64,000 bases of DNA from Luteimonas rhizosphaerae (GTDB lineage: Bacteria > Pseudomonadota > Gammaproteobacteria > Xanthomonadales > Xanthomonadaceae). Numbering within the stretch: the first letter of the stretch is position 1; each line of letters starts with the position of its first letter. Positions 27,901 through 35,469 of the stretch are shown here, one piece after another. The notes below the pieces were generated by a model. That model was not told the DNA's origin, did no database searches, and was given only the letters and a program-made list of their open reading frames with translations. The stretch is taken from the NCBI RefSeq assembly GCF_002849595.1, contig NZ_NRQR01000018.1, positions 124,001 to 188,000 on the forward strand, given 5' to 3'. Position numbers and translations under genes: made by a program.

Positions 27901-28118
27901 TCGACGCCACGGTGCGCCGCTTCCGGCCGATCGTGCTGACCGCGCTCGCCGCGATCCTCGCGATGATCCCGCTGTCGCGCAGCGTGTTCTTCGGCCCGAT
28001 GGCGGTGGCGATCATGGGCGGCCTCACCGTCGCGACGCTGCTGACGCTGACGTTCCTGCCGGCGCTCTACGCCGCGTGGTTCAAGGTGCGCGAGGACGAG
28101 GCGCCGAGGGCGGGATGA
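24948..28118 (+). CDS. RND efflux permease (HAE1-like family)
   Basis: A 1056-residue inner-membrane proton-driven pump with the usual 12 helices and two large periplasmic loops. Features include the first helix NRTLVLYLMLVVAIAGIFSY (20 residues) and the porter domain (QWPGATAEQVALQVTERIER, 20 residues). Helix 4 has the proton-relay pair in GLMVDDAIIAVEMM, and helices 10-12 include GMIMRNSIILVDQIEQD. A His-rich insert (ALAPREPHAHDHDPYQRPFY, 20 residues) lies between the two halves. The substrates are unknown. With the adaptor, tolC and the TetR repressor this makes a complete tripartite system. Confidence 0.92.
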   Translation: MSRFNLSEWALGNRTLVLYLMLVVAIAGIFSYSRLGQSEDPPFTFKAMVIQTQWPGATAEQVALQVTERIERKLMETGDYEFVRSYSRPGESQVIFFARDSMHSDEIPDLWYQVRKKVGDLRPQLPQDIVGPFFNDEFGDTFGNIYALTGDGFDYAIKKDYADRIQRELQRVDDVGKVELVGLQDEKVWIEVSNTRLATLGIPMAAVQQALAEQNAIVPAGFFETADARVQLRVDGAFRSVEGIRAFPIRAGDRTVRLGDIATVERGFADPAAPRMRFMGEDAIGLAVAMHDGGDILRLGRALETEFARLQETLPAGLELRKVSDQPRAVRDSVGEFVTVLAEAVVIVLLVSFLSLGFRTGLVVAVSIPLVLAMTFIAMDQFGIGLHKISLGALVLALGLMVDDAIIAVEMMAIRMEQGDSRLTAASYAWTHTAFPMLTGTLVTAAGFLPIATAASSTGEYTRSLFQVVTIALVVSWVAAVLFIPWLGEKMLPDLANPQPPKPGSLAARWRGARTRAADRWPAFAFALAPREPHAHDHDPYQRPFYRRFRSWLHWSLRHRWLVIGATAALFVLSLALFRFVPQQFFPDSTRLELMVDVELAEGSSLRATEAAAARLDALLDGHPGVDNRVAYVGTGSPRFYLPLDQQLPQANFAQFVVTTADVDARERIRGWLIDEVAPQFPELQLRVTRLETGPPVGYPIQLRVSGEHVERVREIANAVAGQVRANPHVANVNLDWDEPSKIVQLVVDQERARVLGISSQQLAQFLSGSLSGLQVSTYREGNELIGIQMRGTGDERAQLEMLDSLAVPTANGQAVPLSQIARLESTFEDGIIWHRDRLPTVTVRADIRDAETPATVVAQLLPTLEDIRASMPDGYRLETGGTVEDSGKGQDSIGAGMPLFLFVVVSLLMLQLRSFSRSALVLLTAPLGMIGVTLFLLVFRVPFGFVAMLGTIALAGMIMRNSIILVDQIEQDIAAGHARWDAVIDATVRRFRPIVLTALAAILAMIPLSRSVFFGPMAVAIMGGLTVATLLTLTFLPALYAAWFKVREDEAPRAG

Positions 28119-28226
28119 GTCGGGCGCCGTGCGCCGCGTCTTGCGGCACGGCGTGAGCCGCTGCACGTCACGGCGCACGCTGTGATCGACGCGCGCGTCC
28201 GGCCCGTGCGGATCAGGACATACCGA

Positions 28227-29414
28227 TCACGGCAGCCAGAGTTTCTCGAGGTCGCGCAGGCCGAAGTCGGCGGGCGATTCGGATTGCAGGATGCGGTCTC
28301 GGTCGCCGGCCGTCGCCAGGTCGAGGTCGTGCATCAGGATCCGCGCGCGCCGCCGCAGGCAGTGGAACACGCGCACCCGCGGTTTCAGCAGCGCGCCCGG
28401 CACCTGTTCGATCACCACCGCCAGCTGCTGCGACTGCAGACGCACCAGCGTGCCGACCGGATAGATGCCCAGGCTTTTGACGAAGGCCTGGAAGATCACC
28501 GGATCGAAATGGCCGGTCCACGAGGCCATCTGCCGCAGCGCATCGGCGGGGCACCAGCCGCGCTTGTAGGGGCGGTCCGAGGTGATCGCGTCGTAGACGT
28601 CGCAGACCGCCGCCATCCGCGCCAGGCGCGAGATGTCCTCGCCCGACAGGCGACCGGGATACCCGGTGCCGTCCATCTTCTCGTGATGGCGCAGCGCGAT
28701 GTCGAGCGCCGCCGCGTCGTCGACGCCGCTGTCGACCAGCAGTCGATGGCCGTCCTCGGGGTGCCGGCGCATCGTGTCGAACTCGTCGTCGGTCAGGCGC
28801 CCCGGCTTGTTGAGCACGTGCAGCGGCGACATCGCCTTGCCCATGTCGTGCAGCAGCCCGCCGCGCGCCGCGGCCTGCACCTCGTCTTCGGGCATGCCCA
28901 GGCCGCGGGCCAGCGCCGCCATCAGGCCGGCGACGGCCATCGAGTGGAGATACGTGTAGTCGTCGGCGGTCTTGAGCCGCGCCACGCTGACCAGCGCGTG
29001 CGGGTTGCGCAGCACCGACGCGCAGACCGCGCGGACCAGCGGCGTGACCGCGGCGGTGTCGACGCTACGACCCAGGCGCGCCTCGCCGAACATCGCCTCG
29101 ACCAGGGCGCGGCCTTCCTGTAGCAGGTTGCGCGCGTGCCGCACTTCGGATTCGAAACTGCCTTCCTGCCGGGCCGGTGATGGCGGACGCGGGACGCAGT
29201 CCTGCAGCAGGCCGGGGGCGTCGGGCACTGCGACGGGTCGTGGCGCGGCGCTTCCGGACGACACGTCGGTATCGAGGCCCTGCTCGGTGTCGATGACCAG
29301 CGCGTCGATACCGCTGTCGCGGATGCGCGCGACCGCGTCCGCATGCCACGCGCCGGACAGGCGCTGGACGTACATTCCCGGTCGAAGCTGGTCGGATCGG
29401 ATCGTGCGGAGCAT
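28227..29414 (-). CDS. HD-GYP domain cyclic-di-GMP phosphodiesterase
   Basis: A 395-residue protein with an N-terminal DUF3391 region (about 1-110; SDQLRPGMYVQRL). Its HD-GYP domain (about 160-340) has HSMAVAGLMAALARGLGM, the catalytic GLLHDMGKA (HD pair), HPEDGHRLL, ALRHHEKMDGTGYPGRLSGE (20 residues, containing the GYP) and CDVYDAITSDRPYKRG. All metal-binding and GYP residues are present, so c-di-GMP hydrolysis is likely. No receiver domain or membrane helix is seen, so it is cytosolic. The ATG at 29414 begins the DUF3391 homology; the earlier in-frame start adds 70 residues without similarity. It would lower c-di-GMP and so favour motility over biofilm (family knowledge). Confidence 0.92.
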   Translation of the reverse strand: MLRTIRSDQLRPGMYVQRLSGAWHADAVARIRDSGIDALVIDTEQGLDTDVSSGSAAPRPVAVPDAPGLLQDCVPRPPSPARQEGSFESEVRHARNLLQEGRALVEAMFGEARLGRSVDTAAVTPLVRAVCASVLRNPHALVSVARLKTADDYTYLHSMAVAGLMAALARGLGMPEDEVQAAARGGLLHDMGKAMSPLHVLNKPGRLTDDEFDTMRRHPEDGHRLLVDSGVDDAAALDIALRHHEKMDGTGYPGRLSGEDISRLARMAAVCDVYDAITSDRPYKRGWCPADALRQMASWTGHFDPVIFQAFVKSLGIYPVGTLVRLQSQQLAVVIEQVPGALLKPRVRVFHCLRRRARILMHDLDLATAGDRDRILQSESPADFGLRDLEKLWLP

Positions 29415-29474
29415 GCGTCGGCCGTCGGGCGGGCGGAGCGGGTGTCGGGCCGTCGCCATCCCACCCCACCGCCC

Positions 29475-29495
29475 GTCAGCGCGCACCGCGCTGAC
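29475..29495. promoter_or_regulatory. Perfect 9-bp inverted repeat upstream of the HD-GYP gene
   Basis: The stretch gtcagcgcg-cac-cgcgctgac is a perfect palindrome with a 3-nt centre, 61-81 bp before the HD-GYP start. There is no T-tract, so a terminator is unlikely. A protein-binding site or an mRNA leader hairpin are the options. Confidence 0.45.
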
Positions 29496-29639
29496 GCATC
29501 CGCACGGTCGGGAATGGACATGGAGACGCCCGTGTCCGTATCGGCCGATCGACGGAGGACTTGAGTCGGCGTGCGGAGGCGGGCTGCGCCAGAACAAGGT
29601 CGAGGAATCGCGACCCCGTTTCACGCGGGGCCGGTGTGC

Positions 29640-29906
29640 TCAGTCGGCCTTGCGATGCTGCCAGCGCTGGAGCAATTCGCTGCCCAGCACACCCACGCAC
29701 GCGCCCGTCAGGCCGAACAGCGCGACGCGCTCGAACACGAACAGCCCGATGGCCATCCCGATCACGAAGCCAGCGATCAGGCAAGCCGCATGCCGCCATC
29801 GCGCGATGCCTTCACTCGCCGTACCGGTTCGAGACGCTGTTGGCTGCATGCCGGGTTCCAAGTGCTGCGTGGTCGTGACTGCGCCATCCGGTTGCGATCT
29901 GTCCAT
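29640..29906 (-). CDS. Small membrane protein of unknown function
   Basis: A predicted 88-residue protein (from the ATG at 29906) with one long hydrophobic stretch, WRHAACLIAGFVIGMAIGLF (20 residues), running into ALFGLTGACVGVLGSELL. This gives two short membrane helices with GxxxG-type spacing and a basic C-terminus (QRWQHRKAD). No family is recognised. It belongs to the row of small minus-strand genes between the HD-GYP gene and the integrase remnant and is a possible integron-cassette gene. The longer in-frame ORF adds 85 residues of unlikely composition. Confidence 0.6.
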   Translation of the reverse strand: MDRSQPDGAVTTTQHLEPGMQPTASRTGTASEGIARWRHAACLIAGFVIGMAIGLFVFERVALFGLTGACVGVLGSELLQRWQHRKAD

Positions 29907-29974
29907 GCGTGACGTCCTTGTGGTGATAGCGCCGGCCCGAAGTGGAGCCGGATGTTCTTGCGGCCGCCTCGCTG

Positions 29975-30397
29975 TCAGCGGGCCGCCGCGTTGCGCCCCG
30001 CATCGAGCTCGGCCAGAAACCGCGCCCGATCGCGAGGCGAGATCATCACCGATCGTCCCGGTCCGTAATCGATGCGCAGCCGGTTCAGCGACAGCGCGGG
30101 ACTGGAGAGCGGATTCGTGCTGGGCGTGACCGCCGTGATGTCGGCAAGCGGAATACGCCATGAGAAGGGTCCGGAACGGACCAGTAACCGGTCATGCACC
30201 ACGGTGTAGTGCGTCGATTCCAACAACCAGAGCGGCAGCCCGGCACCGATGGCGGCCGTGAATACGGCGATCAGCGCACCTGCGATTGTGGGCGATCGGG
30301 ACACCACCAGGACGGCGGCGGCCAGTGAGATCGCGGCCGCGCCGCCGAGCACTGCGAGCAGCCAGGGATCGATCCTGGAGCGGTACTCGTTGGCCAT
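29975..30397 (-). CDS. PH-domain-like (bPH) membrane protein
   Basis: A 140-residue protein with two membrane helices (about 10-33 and 38-58). A soluble domain follows with YTVVHDRLLVRSGPFSWRIP (20 residues) and LADITAVTPSTNPLSSPALS (20 residues), then LNRLRIDYGPGRSVMISPRD (20 residues). This is the pattern of bacterial PH-like (bPH/YdbT-type) domains: short beta strands with a conserved SPALS-RL-I-Y core. An AAGGA ribosome site precedes the ATG at 30397. The function is unknown. It is flanked on both sides by other small minus-strand genes of unknown function. Confidence 0.78.
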   Translation of the reverse strand: MANEYRSRIDPWLLAVLGGAAAISLAAAVLVVSRSPTIAGALIAVFTAAIGAGLPLWLLESTHYTVVHDRLLVRSGPFSWRIPLADITAVTPSTNPLSSPALSLNRLRIDYGPGRSVMISPRDRARFLAELDAGRNAAAR

Positions 30398-30699
30398 TGC
30401 GTCCTTGCCCTGGTTGAGCCGGGTGCCAGTTGAACCCACGCGGGCGTTAGGTTCAAGCCGGTCGCGTTGCGCGCGGCCCGGGCGTTTGCCGTGCGGGATG
30501 CCGGACGGCGAGGTGGTCGACCTGCCGGATTCAAGCAATAACGTGCGCCGCCGCCGGGCGTCGTCGTGTGCGACGTAGTTGGCGTTCGGAGGAGGTCTTC
30601 TTTCCACGCGCAGGCGTGCGTCGGGAACCGGGTGCGGTGCGCGCCTCCAGGCCAGGCGAGGAGGTCGGCTCGCTCAAAGCCGTGATGTCTCTCGCGACG
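30398..30699. other. Intergenic region with clustered GTTRRRY-like motifs
   Basis: A gap of about 300 bp. Three sevenmers that fit the integron core pattern GTTRRRY lie close together: gttgagc at 30413-30419, gttgaac at 30429-30435 and gttaggt at 30446-30452. A 7-bp inverted repeat (ttgaacc/ggttcaa, 30430-30436 with 30450-30456) overlaps them. No partner RYYYAAC at a normal attC distance was found on either side, so a complete attC site cannot be claimed. The rest (30460-30699) shows no gene. Confidence 0.4.
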
Positions 30700-31341
30700 C
30701 TACTCTGCGTCGGCCAACCGGACCGCCTCACGCTGGAGGCGGGCGCTGCGACGGACATGGACCACGCAGGTCAGAATCCAGACGCACAGCGACACCTCGA
30801 TCACGCGTTGCGCGAGTCCCGGAAAGCCGGAATCCGGATCCATCGCGGGCAGCGCCGCGATTGCAACGACCCAGCAGAGAATGCCGAGCGGAAAGAGATG
30901 CGTTCCCCCAGGCCATCTACGTGCCTGGATCCCGAGAATGAGTAGCCCGGTGATTCCGGCCAGATAGCCTGTGATGGCCATGACATCGTGAATGACCTGG
31001 CTCGGTGTCGGATCGCGCGGGCGGCAGCCCGTATCACAGGGGAAGAACCCGGCCACGGTCAGGCCGAAGGCGCAGTAGGCGATCGCCGTGAAGCCGAGCC
31101 ACGTCCAAGGGGCGCGCGGCAGCGCCAGCGGCGCAGTGAAGGCGAACACCATCAACAGAATTCCTGCGGGTACGAAACCCAGCCAGTTCAGGGTATGCGA
31201 GTCGGGCGCTCCAGCGGCGCCGAGCTCGCTCATGTACTGGCTGACATGACTGTATCCAGCGACGCTGGAGCCACCCCAGACCACGACGAGCAGCAGAAGC
31301 GCGTAGCTCAACACTGCAGACCAGAATGCCATCCTTGCCAT
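30700..31341 (-). CDS. DUF998 family membrane protein
   Basis: A 213-residue polytopic membrane protein with about six helices and the DUF998 layout. The first helix (about 5-27) is followed by GYSHVSQYMSELGAAGAPDS (20 residues), the family's hallmark HxxxYxSELG-like element. Short loops separate the later helices, with FFPCDTGCRPRDPTPSQVIH (20 residues) between the middle pair. The family occurs widely in bacteria and archaea; its function is unknown. Downstream and upstream genes run in the same direction. Confidence 0.85.
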   Translation of the reverse strand: MARMAFWSAVLSYALLLLVVVWGGSSVAGYSHVSQYMSELGAAGAPDSHTLNWLGFVPAGILLMVFAFTAPLALPRAPWTWLGFTAIAYCAFGLTVAGFFPCDTGCRPRDPTPSQVIHDVMAITGYLAGITGLLILGIQARRWPGGTHLFPLGILCWVVAIAALPAMDPDSGFPGLAQRVIEVSLCVWILTCVVHVRRSARLQREAVRLADAE

Positions 31342-31393
31342 GCTTCGATCCTCTCCTGTTGATCCGCTTGAGCCCGGTCACCGTGCCGGCGGC

Positions 31394-31732
31394 TTACCGG
31401 TGGGAGGTGCCCTCGTGGTACAGCATCTGCCATCCCGCCGCGTGTCTGCGCCAGGTGAAGTTGGGTAGCGAGCGAGCCTTGGCGTTCCCCACCCATCCTG
31501 TCGACGCATACGTAGCCAGTATTGCGTCTGTCCCAAGCGCAAAAGGACTTGCCTGACGTTGATCAGAGCCGAGCTGACCAGCCACGGTCACGGGGCTGAC
31601 CTCGACTCCTGCGACGCGAGCCGGTTCCGGCTTGAACGAACTTTTGAGCCATGGCGGGACGAGCACGGAACCGGAGGAATCGCAGCACCTGGCGCTAGAT
31701 GAGAATAGATCTCCACCCTGACCAGTCGCCAC
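31394..31732 (-). pseudogene. Remnant of a DUF4440/NTF2-like protein gene
   Basis: A frame of 112 codons whose second half resembles the end of DUF4440 (SnoaL/NTF2-like) proteins: SSFKPEPARV, TDAILATYASTGWVGNAKAR (20 residues), then FTWRRHAAGWQMLYHEGTSH (20 residues), the usual W..V.HQGT finish. The usual first ~35 residues of the family are missing, and the frame overlaps the lipoprotein frame by 145 bp on the same strand. This looks like a gene whose 5' part was lost. It could instead be a short complete gene, but normal members have about 120-150 residues. Confidence is low because I judged the similarity by eye. Confidence 0.4.
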
Positions 31733-32127
31733 TTTCTGTCCAGGTTCTGGAAGACATAGCGGGCATCGGCGTGGCCCCCGGCGGGGCCGAGCATGACCGA
31801 GACCCGGTCCTCGGTCTCCGATTCCGGGGCGCGATACGTTGCGCCACTCTCCGTCAACCGACTGGAGCTGGGCAGGACGTGCCAGCCTGCTTCATACAGT
31901 TCCATAACCGTGCACTGGTTGGCCCGGGGCTTCCCGGTGTCATTCCCATCGCTTCGAAACTCTTCGACAATCACGAGACCCGGATCCGCTCGTGACGCAA
32001 GAAGCGCGGGGCTGGCCCGCATTCTCGCGAACGCAGAGGCGAAGTCTTCCTTGGACTTTTCAGTCGGTGACAGCGTGCAAGCGCTTAAGGCGCCAACTGC
32101 GACAACAATTGCTGCGGACGATCGCAT
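31588..32127 (-). CDS. Putative lipoprotein of unknown function
   Basis: An open frame of 179 residues. MRSSAAIVVAVGALSACTLS is a short lipoprotein signal with lipobox LSAC (Cys17). The middle ends with YVFQNLDRKWRLVRVEIYSH (20 residues), the kind of beta hairpin seen at the end of many small Proteobacterial lipoproteins. After about residue 148 the sequence becomes Arg/Ser-rich and overlaps another frame, so the natural stop may have been lost by a rearrangement. The gene has lower G+C than its neighbours and no family I recognise. The frame also continues open upstream of the ATG. Confidence 0.55.
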   Translation of the reverse strand: MRSSAAIVVAVGALSACTLSPTEKSKEDFASAFARMRASPALLASRADPGLVIVEEFRSDGNDTGKPRANQCTVMELYEAGWHVLPSSSRLTESGATYRAPESETEDRVSVMLGPAGGHADARYVFQNLDRKWRLVRVEIYSHLAPGAAIPPVPCSSRHGSKVRSSRNRLASQESRSAP

Positions 32128-32479
32128 TGTTAGAGCGCCTGTAAGAGCGACGCCGAGACGCAGCGTCGGCGTGCACGAACTATCAAGTCTCCATTGACTG
32201 CGTGTAGATACGCGCTTGGCAACGTAAAGAATGACGCCAGAAAGCAGCCAGAACCAGCAGATGGCGCCTAATATATATGCGGAATCGAGGCGCCTGTACT
32301 CTGAAGAGATCGCCCCGGTACGTGGTGTGCGAGCTACGGGTGCGAGGAGCTGATCCGGCGATATTTCAGTAGCACTAGGAAACCGCGCGCACGTGAATAA
32401 TTGCTTTCCCGACCTAATCGACCGCCGGCTACGCTGCGGAATGTTGCAACTCGCGGCGAGCCCGTATTCTACGCTCGCC
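32128..32479 (-). pseudogene. Start-less open frame with a membrane helix
   Basis: Upstream of the lipoprotein ATG the same frame stays open for about 117 codons, up to a TAG near 32480, with no ATG, GTG or TTG. It encodes a clear membrane helix (AYILGAICWFWLLSGVILYV, 20 residues) followed by AKRVSTRSQWRLDSS. The lack of stops in a relatively A+T-richer stretch, and the helix, suggest the remains of a membrane-protein gene that lost its start. This is a pattern reading only; a chance open frame is possible. Confidence 0.35.
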
Positions 32480-32502
32480 TATGACCACTCCAAGGAACTG
32501 TC

Positions 32503-32745
32503 GTGACCGCCTCTCGTAGCCATCTGGATATTACCCTCGCTTCGATCGAAATCTTCAATAACGATGGACTGCTGGATGGTGCCGAGCTGGACAAGCTGCT
32601 CCAGCTGGCTGAGCGGGACAGTGTTTTTGACGACGACGAAAAGCGGGTGCTTGGAAAGATCTTCGCCCAAGCCGAGCAGACCAGGCTGGACCCTCTTGTG
32701 GCCGATCGCATCACCACCATTCGCGCGCGCCACGCCATTACGTGA
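32503..32745 (+). CDS. Small acidic helical protein with an EF-hand-like loop
   Basis: An 80-residue protein starting at GTG 32503, seven bases after an aagga ribosome site. It is mostly helical and acidic. FNNDGLLDGAELDKLL looks like an EF-hand loop with Asn/Asp/Gly at positions 3-6, Leu at 8 and Glu at 12, but position 1 is Ile rather than Asp, so calcium binding is doubtful. DDDEKRVLGKIFAQAEQT follows. I do not know the family. It runs opposite to the other small genes here. The G+C content is lower than the genome average. Confidence 0.6.
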   Translation: MTASRSHLDITLASIEIFNNDGLLDGAELDKLLQLAERDSVFDDDEKRVLGKIFAQAEQTRLDPLVADRITTIRARHAIT

Positions 32746-33178
32746 GGCTTCTAGGTCCTATCCGCTTACCTCAATTTGCAGTTGCACTCGACGGGAACAG
32801 CACCCGGGTGTCGCGGTGCCCCTCCTAAAACCTCAAGGCAAGTCGTGCCGAGGACGCCGGATTGCGTGAGTGAAAGCTGTCGAACAGTCTCGAAAACGGC
32901 TTTGTCATCAACTCTGTACGCCGGCGTCTTAGACGCTGGCGCGCCAAGCCTGAGTAATTCCTGTTTCAGGAATGGAGCGCCAGTCTCAGGCCGACCAACG
33001 TGACATCGATACCTACCCAGTCAACGCAGGCAGAGCCCTCAGGATTTGGGTTGCCGAGTTGGGTGCCTCCTCGGTCACCTCACCCAATCCCGCCTCATGC
33101 AGCGACGTGTACAAGGGATTCCCGCAGTCGCCGCCTCGAGCAAGCGGCATTATTGATTCTGGATCTTGACGAATACAG
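32746..33178. other. Degenerate region upstream of the integrase fragment, with nested inverted repeats
   Basis: This is where the first ~200 codons of an integron integrase and its attI site should be, but no frame resembles them. Visible structure: a perfect 7-bp hairpin attcctg-ttt-caggaat at 32957-32973 nested in a 7-bp stem ctggcgc/gcgccag (32936-32942 with 32977-32983). An alternative pairing gcctgag/ctcaggc joins 32947-32953 with 32985-32991. A GTTRRRY match, gttgggt, lies at 33058-33064. I see no intact gene. Confidence 0.45.
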
Positions 33179-33607
33179 ATGTCGTCGAAGGAGAAGCGGC
33201 TTCGAGGCCCACCTCAGTTTGAGTTGCGAACCATGCCAATGGAGCAGCTGCCGAACGCATCAGCGGAGTGGTACTTGCAGTATGTGTTTCCGGCCAAGCG
33301 CCGGAGCCTAGATCCCCGTGATGGCGTGGAGCGGCGTCATCATCTCGGCGATGGGGCGTTGACGCGGGGCCTGAAGACCTTCTGCAACCGCGCGGGTCTC
33401 ATCAAGCGGGTGTCGGCACACACGCTGCGCCACTCTTTTGCCACGCACCTGATCGAGCGCGGCCACGACATCCGCACGGTGCAGGAGCTGCTGGGCCACA
33501 AGGATGTCGCGACGACGCAGATCTACGTGCATGTGCTGGGGCGCGGGGCGAATGCGGTTCTGAGCCCGTTAGACCGCTTGCCGACGCCAGGTCAGGCCGG
33601 ATCCTGA
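33179..33607 (+). pseudogene. intI: C-terminal fragment of an integron integrase (tyrosine recombinase) next to ilvD
   Basis: A 142-codon fragment that is unmistakably the end of an integron integrase. From residue 25, [20 protein letters not shown] (20 residues) and [12 protein letters not shown] are IntI-type. [11 protein letters not shown] carries catalytic His81 and Arg84, [17 protein letters not shown] carries His107 and the nucleophile Tyr116, and LSPLD is the usual end. Missing are the core-binding domain and the first catalytic Arg and Lys, roughly the first 200 of ~320 residues, and a stop codon lies four codons before the ATG. The residues before position 25 do not fit the family. 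It is convergent with ilvD, 11 bp apart. In Xanthomonas, chromosomal integrons sit downstream of ilvD and most integrase genes are inactivated (established). Confidence 0.88.
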
Positions 33608-33618
33608 TCCGATTGGGC

Positions 33619-35469
33619 TCACCCGTCCAGCAGCGCGCGGTCACGCACCGCGCCCTTGTCGGCGCTGGTGGCGAGCAGCGCATAGGCCTTCAGCGCGGTG
33701 CTGATCCGACGCGGACGCGCGCGTTCGGGTTTCCAGCCGCGCGTTTGCTGCGCATCGCGGCGTGCGGCGAGTTCCGCGTCGTCGACCAGCAACCCGATCG
33801 CGCGCGCGGGAATGTCGATGCGGATGCGGTCGCCGTCGCGCACCAACGCAATCGCGCCGCCCGCCGCCGCTTCCGGCGACACATGCCCGATCGACAGGCC
33901 GGACGTGCCACCCGAGAACCGGCCATCGGTCAGCAGTGCGCACGTCGCGCCGAGTCCCTTCGATTTCAGGTAGCTCGTCGGATACAGCATCTCCTGCATG
34001 CCCGGGCCGCCCTTGGGGCCTTCATAGCGGATCACGACGACCTCGCCCGGCTGCACCACGTCGTCGAGGATGCCGGCGACGGCGTCCTCCTGGCTTTCGA
34101 AGACGCGCGCCGGGCCTTCGAACACGTGGATCGCCGCATCCACGCCGGCGGTCTTGACCACGCAGCCGTCGGCGGCGAGGTTGCCGGTGAGCACGGCGAG
34201 GCCGCCTTCGGCCGAATAGGCGTTCGCAACGTCGCGGATGCAGCCGCCCGCGCGATCGGCGTCGAGCGTGTCCCAGCGCGTCGCCTGGCTGAAGGCGGTC
34301 TGGGTGGGAATGCCGGCCGGGCCGGCGCGGAAGAAGGTGTGCACGCCCTCGTCTGCGTTGACGTCGATGTCCCAGGCGGCGATCGCGTCGGCCAGCGTGC
34401 GCGCGTGTACGGTCGCGACACCGGTGTGCAGCAGGCCGCCGCGGGCCAGCGCGCCGAGAATCGCGGGAATGCCGCCGGCGCGGTGCACGTCCTCGACGTG
34501 GTAGTCGGGCGAGTTCGGCGCCACCTTGCACAGCTGCGGCACGCGCCGGGAGAGACGGTCGATATCGGCCATCGTGAAGTCGACCTCCGCTTCCTGCGCG
34601 GCCGCCAGCAGGTGCAGGATCGTATTGGTCGAGCCGCCCATCGCGATGTCGAGCGTCATCGCATTCTCGAACGCCTCGAACGTCGCGATGCCGCGCGGCA
34701 GCGCGGATGGATCTTCGGCGCCGTACCAGCGGTGGCACAGCTCGACCACGGTGCGGCCGGCGCGCAGGAACAGCTGTTCGCGATCGGCATGCGTCGCCAG
34801 CAGCGTGCCGTTGCCCGGTAGCGATAGCCCCAGCGCTTCGGTCAGGCAGTTCATCGAATTCGCGGTGAACATGCCCGAGCACGAGCCGCAGGTCGGGCAG
34901 GCGCTGCGTTCGACCGCGGCGACCTGTTCGTCGCTCGCGGCCGGGTCCGCCGCCAGCACCATCGCGTCGACGAGATCGAGCTTGCGCCCCGCGTCGCCAT
35001 TCGCGAGCCGGGTCTTGCCCGCTTCCATCGGCCCGCCGGAGACGAACACCACCGGCACGTTGAGCCGCAGCGCCGCCATCAGCATGCCGGGCGTGATCTT
35101 GTCGCAGTTGGAGATGCACACCAGCGCATCGGCGCAGTGCGCATTGACCATGTACTCCACGGCGTCGGCGATCAGCTCGCGGCTCGGTAGCGAATACAGC
35201 ATGCCGTCGTGTCCCATCGCGATGCCGTCGTCGACGGCGATGGTATTGAACTCCTTGGCCACGCCGCCGACGCGTTCGATCTCCCGCGCCACCAGCTGGC
35301 CCATGTCCTTGAGGTGCACGTGACCGGGCACGAACTGGGTGAATGAATTGGCGACCGCGACGATGGGCTTGTGGAAATCGCCATCGGTCATGCCGGTCGC
35401 GCGCCAGAGCGCACGTGCGCCGGCCATGTTGCGACCGAAGGTGGAGGTTCTGGAGCGGTAGTCGGGCAT
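33619..35469 (-). CDS. ilvD: Dihydroxy-acid dehydratase
   Basis: A 616-residue enzyme, the same length as E. coli IlvD. It dehydrates 2,3-dihydroxy-isovalerate and -methylvalerate in valine and isoleucine synthesis. [20 protein letters not shown] (20 residues) is the canonical start, which is why I use the ATG at 35469 rather than the one eight codons earlier. Iron-sulfur ligands are in [11 protein letters not shown] (Cys122) and [19 protein letters not shown] (Cys191 and following). It is not tightly coupled to leuB: a 375-bp gap lies between them, so it may have its own promoter. The integrase remnant abuts its 3' end. Confidence 0.96.
   Translation of the reverse strand: MPDYRSRTSTFGRNMAGARALWRATGMTDGDFHKPIVAVANSFTQFVPGHVHLKDMGQLVAREIERVGGVAKEFNTIAVDDGIAMGHDGMLYSLPSRELIADAVEYMVNAHCADALVCISNCDKITPGMLMAALRLNVPVVFVSGGPMEAGKTRLANGDAGRKLDLVDAMVLAADPAASDEQVAAVERSACPTCGSCSGMFTANSMNCLTEALGLSLPGNGTLLATHADREQLFLRAGRTVVELCHRWYGAEDPSALPRGIATFEAFENAMTLDIAMGGSTNTILHLLAAAQEAEVDFTMADIDRLSRRVPQLCKVAPNSPDYHVEDVHRAGGIPAILGALARGGLLHTGVATVHARTLADAIAAWDIDVNADEGVHTFFRAGPAGIPTQTAFSQATRWDTLDADRAGGCIRDVANAYSAEGGLAVLTGNLAADGCVVKTAGVDAAIHVFEGPARVFESQEDAVAGILDDVVQPGEVVVIRYEGPKGGPGMQEMLYPTSYLKSKGLGATCALLTDGRFSGGTSGLSIGHVSPEAAAGGAIALVRDGDRIRIDIPARAIGLLVDDAELAARRDAQQTRGWKPERARPRRISTALKAYALLATSADKGAVRDRALLDG

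Noticed and set aside
30398-33178. Definite attC sites
   Set aside because: Several sevenmers fit one half of the consensus, but no pair with correct spacing and fold was found by eye, so no attC feature is called.
32776-33311. Small frames as the N-terminal half of the integrase
   Set aside because: None shows the core-binding domain or the first catalytic Arg/Lys motifs, so they cannot be joined to the fragment at 33179.
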